A DNA stretch of 12,739 nucleotides from Acholeplasmatales bacterium (GTDB lineage Bacteria > Bacillota_I > Bacilli_A > Acholeplasmatales > Anaeroplasmataceae): NCBI GenBank assembly GCA_017388605.1, contig JAFPIE010000230.1:1-12739 (forward strand). Reading direction: 5' to 3'. The position numbers and the translations under genes were made by a program. The notes beneath the pieces are model-generated. The model searched no databases. It was not told the DNA's origin and saw only the letters and a program-made list of their open reading frames with translations. Numbering within the stretch: position 1 is the first letter of the stretch; every line of letters begins with the position of its first letter. Shown here one piece after another: positions 7,701 through 12,739 of the stretch.

Positions 7701-10700
7701 TCATCAAATTGTGTTTTTTCATGAGCCTCATTATAGAATGAAATTTCAAAGGAGGCCTTGCCAGCTTCTACCCATTCACCATAAGCTACGATATTATGTG
7801 AAGGAACTAATTCATCTCCATCCACATAAATATCCTGATTCACATCATAAATCCAATAGCCCACCAAACGATATCCTTCCTTTGAAATGGATGGATATGC
7901 TGGTAAAACGGATTCAAATTCTGCCATTACATAGGTTTCAGCATTAAAGTTGGATTCTGGATCCCATAGTCTATCAAAGGAGAAATTAGGATCATCTAAT
8001 ATATCCTGCTTATCGATATAGAAATAAATGCGATAATGGCTCTTCTTATAATCGAAATTAGGAACAATATTATATGCCTGATGAACATTTTCTAATGTTA
8101 CCTTATTCCTTTCAATTGGGAAGCTATTATCGATTTGAGCATATTCATAGCCATCTTCTCCATCGTATTGGAATTCTACCTCAAAGGTATCACCTGCGGT
8201 AACATAGAAGAATCTCTCATCACCAGAATCACCCTCTATAGTAATTCCATTTATGTAAACATTATAATCAAAACCCTCTCCATCTCCATCATAATCTGCA
8301 ATTCTAATTGCATAATAATCACAGCTTATGACATCCTGATTTAAATCTATAGCACAAATTGGATTTTCATCCATAATAAGCCATAGGGATACATCATCAG
8401 TAACATAATAATATAAGGTATTGCCCTCTCTTACTGAGGCACCTACATTAGATTCTTCAAAATAATCCTCCCTTGTAGATGTCATAAAGGAATAATTTCC
8501 TACCTCACCATTTACCTTTACCTCGCCTATGGTTTTCGTTTGATAGATTCTTTCAGAATCGGATGGGAAGGCTAAATCAATAGTAACATAAATATTTCCA
8601 ACAACAGGCTTTGTTGGCTTTTCTCCATATTCTATCGTATGCTCTTCATCCTTATAGAAATGCATACTTGCAATTAAAACATCAATATCCTCTGTTTGTC
8701 CATCTCTTACAAAGGAGAACATCTTATTTAAATTTAAATAATAATTTAAATCTTCTTCTGGATTTTCTACAGTATAAGTAAATCCATTTTCTGATGCCCA
8801 GGTTCTATGATCTATCATCCAGCTTAAATCAATGCTAGATGCTGTAATACCATCAGCTAAGGTGATTGTACCTGCATCACTCCAAGAATAATAAATACTA
8901 TAGGAATTATAGCCTAAGGTAATACCAATGTAGGTATCCTTTACTAATCCTGTATAGGTTCCAGAATTAGAGAAATTACCACCCTCTGTGATGGATGCAT
9001 GCTTTCCAATCTCATCATAAAAGGTTAAATCTATAGTGATTGAACAATCCTTAATGAAGAATGCATACGCATCAAATACGATAGGCATAGTTTCTTGTGT
9101 ACTATTTCTTAGAGTTAAGGTTAAGCTAAGCTCATCGGTAACATGATTTTGTGAGAACCAGCATTTATAAATTGTAAAATCTGAAGTAACATCCTCAAGT
9201 ATTGGTGTCTTTGGGTCTTGATCTAGAGTATCATCATCGATGATAGCCCATAAATATGCGCTACTTGGGCAATAGGTTACCTCAAAATAACTACCACTAT
9301 CCTTTACGTCATAGGTAGCCTCTGTCTCACTATATGTGAATTTTTCAGAAGAGAATCCGAATTCATATCCTGAATTATATTGATATGTATTTTCATTATA
9401 GGTTACTTCTTTAGCAACAGAATAGGTATTATAGTGATATAAGCTATAAATATCCTCTGGTGTTGCAATATCATAAACAACATAGATATCTCTACAATCG
9501 GATGGCTCTGGAGCTCTATCAAATAATACTCCCGAATGTGTTGAAGGATTATAATATTTATATATTTTCTTATTGATTAAGAAGCCCGTAAAATCATCTG
9601 ATCCATACTTACATGCTTTTAATGCTTTTTCCTCTAAAAAGTAATCAATCTGAGTGCTATTCATTGTATAAACAAGATCAAAGCCTTCATAGGTTAAATT
9701 ATCATAGGAGGACCAATTTGCATCCAGTGTTCCTTGCGCTAAATCATTTACAAAGAATGGACCTTCTTCATTGGATAATTCAATTTCCATTTGGAATGTA
9801 GATGTCCAATAATAATAAATATGATAATAAGCAAGTGTCTTTTCCACATTTATGGATAAGGATTCATATGGTGTAAATACATATCCACCCTTTGTAAAGG
9901 TATGTTCTTGGGATGTACTTTGAATTTCATAGCCAGTAAAGGATTCAAATTGAACCTCATGACGTACTCCTTCTAATACATATGTACTAAATGCATTATC
10001 CTTTGTAAGAGCATAATCCTTTTTCGCTCCACAGGAGTAAGTAAATTCAAAATTATAGGTTTCTGTAGCCTCTGTTTCAATACTTACCTGATGGAAGGTT
10101 AAATTACTTAAATGCGCATCATAAATATAGGATAAGGTTTGTGCAAAATAAGTATTGGATAAGGTTTCCTTGGTTTCATCTGTATAAACTAATACCCATA
10201 AATATGGAGTTATGCCCTTTGGAATGTATACAGATAATACCTTATTTGTACCTTCGTCGTACTGTGAAATTAAAACCTCATCGATTTGGTTTTCTGGTGA
10301 ATCTATGCTTGAGCTGAATACAAATTCAAAGCAATTGGCATCTAAAGCTGTACCTGTATTTACTCCTAAGCTTGTATCATAATAGGTATATTCATAATCT
10401 GTACCCTCTGATTTTGCAACAGCTAGAGTGTATACACAATAAATATCCTGGGCTAAATTCTCTATTTCTCCTGTATATTCTACAGAAGCTGCTACATTAT
10501 TAGGGTCATAGGAGGTATAGTATTTGATATCGATAATCATGAAGGATTTAACTTCATCATTAAGATAACGATTCTTTGTTTCAAATTGCTTTGGAATTGC
10601 CTCCGTAGCATTTGATGTTCGGAAGGTATAATTATGCTCAAATAAACCGGATTCTTCCTCATAGAAAATAGAATCGATAAAGCTTTTATCATGGCACTTA

Positions 10701-12739
10701 TAGACTTTTCCACTAACAACATCAACTAAATCAGAATTCCAATACTCATAAATCTTATAGTATCTATCTATTAAAGATATAGAAATATTTGTACTCCAAT
10801 TTCTTGATGAGAATATATTATGTAAGTTATTATTTACATTAAAATAGAAGGTATTATTCTCTCTATCGAATAAATAACCTCTTACACCATAGGTAGTATA
10901 ATCAAATTGTAATGTTTTATCCTGTGCTAGGGTATAGGAATCATTAAGCGGATTAAATGGATATCCATGAGGATAAAGTGTCTCACTTAATACGCCTTGC
11001 GCTAATTGTACTACACTATAGTAATACTTATCTGGGTCTGATGAGCCTTGCATTGGATAGAAATAAATTATATATTTATAATCCTCGTCAATTTGATCTT
11101 CAAGCTCATCTTCGCCACTAAATTCTGCATTAATCATTACCATATGTAGGCTATCTGCATCCCCTTTGAATGTCATAAGGCTTTCTAAGGTTGCAAGATT
11201 TTTGAAATCATCTACATCATTATTTAAATAATTCAAAACAACAAAAATCTTATCATATTCTAAGCTTTGATCTGGAGTTATTGTAATGGAGTAGGTCAAA
11301 TCATCAGAGTTTATTTCTGATGTAATAAATTCAGAATTAAGAGCCTCTCCATTTGGATTTACAAAGGCAAAGCTAAATTCTGTTAAATCCGTTTTATCCA
11401 TTTGGATTGAACCAGTAATAGATATGCTTGCTTGCTTTTTAAAATTATAATATACAGCATAATTTCTATAATTTGCTACAGCATTCATAGATTGAATATC
11501 CATCTCTTCAAAATCATTGATATTCGTTTCTATGAATGAGCTCATCTCTTGCATATACTGTGTATAGGAATAGCTTAAAGCATATGGAGATTCCTTCTTA
11601 TAGGTTAAATCATTATTCTTTGCATAATTTATAGGCTTAGTACCAAAAATCCACATACGGTCACAAATTCTTACCGTTTGATCTCCATATAGAATATGGG
11701 ATGTATCATCACTTAATAATGTATTTTCACTATCATAGCTTCTACATGTATTATGAATATTTCTATAGGCTTCCTTTTGGCCTATAATTCTAGATAGCTT
11801 TGATTGATTATCACTATCACAAATGAAATAATAACCACCCTCTAAAACCTCATATGGGTCATAGGTAGAATCATAATATGTATAGCTTTTTGCAGCTGCA
11901 TCATAATAGGCTACATAATATTTATCTAAGGAATCCAAAGGTACTGTATACTCAAGTGTTATCATATCACTTGCTACAGTAATTCTCTTATAGGCGTTTA
12001 CCTCACTATATCCACTATTCTTCTTTTCTACTACCTTGAATATATTATCGCCTTGATTTATGAAATCATTATAATATTCTTCTTCCTTTAAATAGGTAGT
12101 ATTCATAGAATACGATTGATTCGATTCATCATCGAATATATAAATATGATCACTTAAATGCTGATAATAAGGTCTATATACCTTATATTCATTTGGGTTG
12201 ATTATATCATATATAGTTTGAACCTTGTCTTCATTTCCATGACCCTTATTAAAAGCAAAGTATGCTCTTTCATCCTTTTCATTTAAATAAGATAGGGTGG
12301 TTAAATCGGGATCCTCTGGATTTGATGTTGGACATACACTAAATAAAAGTGATTCATATAATCCATAGGTTCTAATTGTATCTGTACCATTAGATACATC
12401 AATGAAATATGCTGTATCCGATTCATCGATTGGTGTATCAATATAGTTACAATATTTTGTTGCAGATGCATCTCCATCGCCTCTAACGATATTCGTTACT
12501 TGATTGGCCTTAGATACACCTAAAACATATTTTACCTGAATGGATGCTTCAATTAAATTGTAATCGACAGATCCACCTCTAGCATATCCTACCAAGCCAC
12601 CAATTCTAGTGGTACCTGCGGTAGACTTTATTGTTGCAATAGGATTATTCTCATCATATAGCATATAGGCATTTGCGCCATTGAAAATATTTAAAACAAC
12701 TGTAGAATCTATAGATTTACCAACAAGTCCACCTACATA
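4697..12739 (-). CDS. Giant modular surface protein with C-terminal membrane anchor, N-terminus outside the window
   Basis: The frame is open to the right edge, giving 2680 visible residues. The first in-window ATG, at 12664, is internal because the 25 codons upstream are also coding. In order: two GLUG motifs (GGLVG at 3-7 and 47-51); a Tyr- and Asn-rich region; seven YxIYYY-type motifs at about 554-2079 that mark diverged modules of roughly 300 residues; InlB-B-like repeats near 1567-1657, 1866-1925 and 2076-2135; an Ig-like domain with SGG...GTFRF (about 2137-2220); an Fn3-like domain (about 2227-2295); an all-helical region (about 2299-2635); a hydrophobic anchor (2647-2666); and a short basic tail. 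GLUG and InlB-type repeats occur in bacterial adhesins, so an extracellular binding role is likely. No LPXTG motif is present. It is the first visible gene of the operon and overlaps the next by 17 bases. Ligand and function are unknown. Confidence 0.9.
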   Translation of the reverse strand, partial: YVGGLVGKSIDSTVVLNIFNGANAYMLYDENNPIATIKSTAGTTRIGGLVGYARGGSVDYNLIEASIQVKYVLGVSKANQVTNIVRGDGDASATKYCNYIDTPIDESDTAYFIDVSNGTDTIRTYGLYESLLFSVCPTSNPEDPDLTTLSYLNEKDERAYFAFNKGHGNEDKVQTIYDIINPNEYKVYRPYYQHLSDHIYIFDDESNQSYSMNTTYLKEEEYYNDFINQGDNIFKVVEKKNSGYSEVNAYKRITVASDMITLEYTVPLDSLDKYYVAYYDAAAKSYTYYDSTYDPYEVLEGGYYFICDSDNQSKLSRIIGQKEAYRNIHNTCRSYDSENTLLSDDTSHILYGDQTVRICDRMWIFGTKPINYAKNNDLTYKKESPYALSYSYTQYMQEMSSFIETNINDFEEMDIQSMNAVANYRNYAVYYNFKKQASISITGSIQMDKTDLTEFSFAFVNPNGEALNSEFITSEINSDDLTYSITITPDQSLEYDKIFVVLNYLNNDVDDFKNLATLESLMTFKGDADSLHMVMINAEFSGEDELEDQIDEDYKYIIYFYPMQGSSDPDKYYYSVVQLAQGVLSETLYPHGYPFNPLNDSYTLAQDKTLQFDYTTYGVRGYLFDRENNTFYFNVNNNLHNIFSSRNWSTNISISLIDRYYKIYEYWNSDLVDVVSGKVYKCHDKSFIDSIFYEEESGLFEHNYTFRTSNATEAIPKQFETKNRYLNDEVKSFMIIDIKYYTSYDPNNVAASVEYTGEIENLAQDIYCVYTLAVAKSEGTDYEYTYYDTSLGVNTGTALDANCFEFVFSSSIDSPENQIDEVLISQYDEGTNKVLSVYIPKGITPYLWVLVYTDETKETLSNTYFAQTLSYIYDAHLSNLTFHQVSIETEATETYNFEFTYSCGAKKDYALTKDNAFSTYVLEGVRHEVQFESFTGYEIQSTSQEHTFTKGGYVFTPYESLSINVEKTLAYYHIYYYWTSTFQMEIELSNEEGPFFVNDLAQGTLDANWSSYDNLTYEGFDLVYTMNSTQIDYFLEEKALKACKYGSDDFTGFLINKKIYKYYNPSTHSGVLFDRAPEPSDCRDIYVVYDIATPEDIYSLYHYNTYSVAKEVTYNENTYQYNSGYEFGFSSEKFTYSETEATYDVKDSGSYFEVTYCPSSAYLWAIIDDDTLDQDPKTPILEDVTSDFTIYKCWFSQNHVTDELSLTLTLRNSTQETMPIVFDAYAFFIKDCSITIDLTFYDEIGKHASITEGGNFSNSGTYTGLVKDTYIGITLGYNSYSIYYSWSDAGTITLADGITASSIDLSWMIDHRTWASENGFTYTVENPEEDLNYYLNLNKMFSFVRDGQTEDIDVLIASMHFYKDEEHTIEYGEKPTKPVVGNIYVTIDLAFPSDSERIYQTKTIGEVKVNGEVGNYSFMTSTREDYFEESNVGASVREGNTLYYYVTDDVSLWLIMDENPICAIDLNQDVISCDYYAIRIADYDGDGEGFDYNVYINGITIEGDSGDERFFYVTAGDTFEVEFQYDGEDGYEYAQIDNSFPIERNKVTLENVHQAYNIVPNFDYKKSHYRIYFYIDKQDILDDPNFSFDRLWDPESNFNAETYVMAEFESVLPAYPSISKEGYRLVGYWIYDVNQDIYVDGDELVPSHNIVAYGEWVEAGKASFEISFYNEAHEKTQFDEDVISIDSIQLYYVDKTTEERSLMEKLAANANNIDTMQYKVSVTEVMDGGYFYRYQFYFFPTDTDDGNLEVYLKLPYASEFTYFATLNNISSGMEFELQYIKSTITNQDSLDTESHIEVLGTGWYFVDDVVTLTLDIEDGYYAYFTDSDLSKLVNIYNSNTIRIASILEIYLETGSLDIALTVAKRQYHIYYYLDGNLVHTDDYYSGDPVTIWEPGDDILEGYRKSDWNEEIDIMPASNVTLYASIIYGITKEYQINFSSVVEDGMFFIADNKEEITAKTIIREAILLGDNRIEVTYKENQGFLWMVDPITKTARYLDLDLDSITEINLIKYSIPNEIKHLSVSNLGYHLSNVLVGLEVTPEPGYTFATLESKFNNIVFVSSKDNDYIVDLREEKLSYSVYYLIKDTLVHEDEFYFGDPIEIWEYDPNTYQGEFNFLAWSSIPFTLMPASDILIYGQEGVSYSLITTPNVSTLHENETLGKAEFSGGLIKVGNETLKGTFRFKDEAYVVRKSDSSNTLFDVIFQPDNLSIAPFEFQMTILVCNPRYDLELNDIYVISKTNNSISLHINEKYEFYVENGAYEEGRDLVLSNLAENTVYTITYRYKADDSYCASLEYELKVRTLSYDEMLYINSCAFGLDVIDSAISYFDNPTVQKYLSYFQAKLSMDYAMEMNGEEAQDYVAFLAEVIGMLQEIEEARIPVSHLDANRILDYANRRIDELADLAFLDNVSPKELSRYKNYVINVLNVSDSIISYYNISLGDLVHHNSYTKLMSLDTPSLDILNQTSFVINKVDELFDYDYSNYSHVNLDEYKDNYIGKTVDLMDSVQAEVHHTDNQMVTQNISRCVSQVQVLTYEDYTFNREEYDKLFFKAAEAAVVAHMQVIVLFNLDESYQYKVAYIRDYAKAEALKNVYLGLKEEYSDFDTFYLEYKTMIEAGTDMTYDDCIKEFDTMLQDMLVVPTNSGLTSVEITIIFLFATALFVVFAVFVIRYFVKRRLAYASRS
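4721..4726 (-). promoter_or_regulatory. Shine-Dalgarno of the 289-residue membrane protein gene, inside the giant gene
   Basis: AGGAGG on the minus strand, 7 bases before the ATG at 4711-4713. It lies within the last codons of the giant gene, whose TGA stop is at 4697-4699, downstream of this start. Ribosomes finishing the giant protein can therefore re-initiate, which ties the two expression levels together. Confidence 0.8.
4742..4834 (-). other. C-terminal membrane anchor of the giant protein, with degenerate sorting-signal-like layout
   Basis: This stretch encodes VPTNSG, then a short polar stretch, about 20 hydrophobic residues (ITIIFLFATALFVVFAVFVI). The basic RYFVKRR and seven further residues follow beyond its left end. 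The order resembles a sortase signal, but the LPXTG pentapeptide is not there. A plain transmembrane anchor with a cytoplasmic basic tail is the simpler reading. Confidence 0.75.
6337..6514 (-). repeat. InlB-B-like repeat, copy C-terminal
   Basis: Encodes YSVYYLIKDTLVHEDEFYFG, then DPIEIWEYDP and, further on, LMPASDILIYG. It pairs with the copy at 6965-7143: LVH, D-[EY]-[FY]-Y-x-GDP-[IV]-x-IWE and MPAS occur in the same order. The layout (strand, GDP turn, hydrophobic core, MPAxN...LY end) resembles the InlB B / Listeria-Bacteroides repeat family. Confidence 0.65.
6965..7143 (-). repeat. InlB-B-like repeat, middle copy
   Basis: Encodes YHIYYYLDGNLVHTDDYYSG, then DPVTIWEPGDD, GYRKSDW and MPASNVTLYASI. 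The DNA around 7061-7140 is still visibly similar to 6431-6510, so these two copies are the youngest duplication in the gene. Confidence 0.68.
7769..8042 (-). repeat. InlB-B-like repeat, longer copy
   Basis: Encodes HYRIYFYIDKQD, then VLPAYPSISKEGYRLVGYW and VPSHNIVAYGEW. The EGYxxxGYW core and the closing N-x-x-x-Y-x-x-W are the hallmarks of the InlB B repeat fold found in surface proteins. An insertion of about 25 residues separates the first strand from the core. Confidence 0.65.
12587..12733 (-). repeat. Two GLUG motifs at the visible start of the giant protein
   Basis: GGLVGKS (from 12733) and GGLVGYA (from 12601) lie 44 residues apart, each followed by a polar stretch and an aromatic or aliphatic strand. 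This matches the GLUG motif of bacterial adhesins and IgA-peptidase-type proteins. Further GLUG copies are likely beyond the right edge. Confidence 0.75.

Larger units (their letters stand above)
6494..10768 (-). repeat. Diverged tandem modules of about 300 residues in the giant protein
   Basis: A YxIYYY-type motif recurs at 10739-10768, 9806-9832, 8882-8911, 8015-8038, 7121-7141 and 6494-6511. The first five are spaced 936, 921, 873 and 897 bases apart; the last interval is 630. Between copies two further motifs keep their order. DIYVVYDIA-type is at 10421-10447, 9464-9490 and 8570-8596. YLWxxxxD-type is at 10178-10204, 9233-9259, 8366-8392 and 6776-6802. A related YIIYFY lies at 11051-11080. 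The copies are too diverged to align at DNA level, so this is an old duplication under purifying selection. I do not recognise the family. Confidence 0.75.

Noticed and set aside
7711..9801. Plus-strand frames opposite the giant gene (7711-7947, 8135-8344, 9613-9801)
   Set aside because: All lie inside one continuous minus-strand coding frame and have no start signals.
1..12739. CRISPR array, tRNA or rRNA gene, insertion sequence
   Set aside because: No regularly spaced direct repeats, no cloverleaf or rRNA-like stretch, and no transposase or terminal inverted repeats were seen; coding DNA fills nearly the whole window.

Overview
The window looks like a chromosomal segment of a low-GC Gram-positive bacterium (Bacillota). 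The evidence is AT-rich codon choice, strong AGGAGG-type ribosome binding sites, a DnaK ATPase domain of the short Gram-positive form, and the gene order hrcA-grpE-dnaK under CIRCE operators. Tryptophan is read from TGG and the giant gene ends in TGA, so the standard bacterial code fits and the Mycoplasma code does not. I cannot name a genus; an uncultured or gut-type Bacilli/Erysipelotrichia-like lineage is only a guess. All five genes lie on the minus strand, so transcription runs from right to left.

Left part (1-2765): the heat-shock operon hrcA (1611-2630), grpE (952-1608) and dnaK (1-931, running off the left edge). It is driven by a consensus vegetative promoter (TTGACA, 17-base spacer, TATAAT) at 2682-2710. 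Three CIRCE-like inverted repeats surround this promoter: one over the predicted transcription start, one over the -35 box and one upstream. HrcA would repress its own operon through them. GrpE is the nucleotide exchange factor for DnaK, so the operon encodes its own repressor plus the chaperone pair.

Middle boundary (2764-2805): a 9-bp stem terminator ends the upstream operon, and its T-tract runs into the outermost CIRCE element. Apart from this and the hrcA leader there is almost no non-coding DNA, and no gene-free stretch exceeds 300 bases.

Right part (2806-12739): a tightly packed three-gene operon. It starts (beyond the right edge) with a giant surface protein of which 2680 residues are visible. 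The visible protein has GLUG motifs, then about five diverged, tyrosine-rich modules of roughly 300 residues, InlB-B-like repeats, Ig/Fn3-like domains, an all-helical membrane-proximal region and a C-terminal membrane anchor. A 289-residue single-pass membrane protein with a beta-rich ectodomain overlaps its end by 17 bases. An MscS-family mechanosensitive channel follows, with its Shine-Dalgarno formed partly by the stop codon of the preceding gene. Linking a giant envelope protein to a small bitopic protein and a tension-gated channel is the most unusual thing here. The architecture is seen directly; a joint function is inference.
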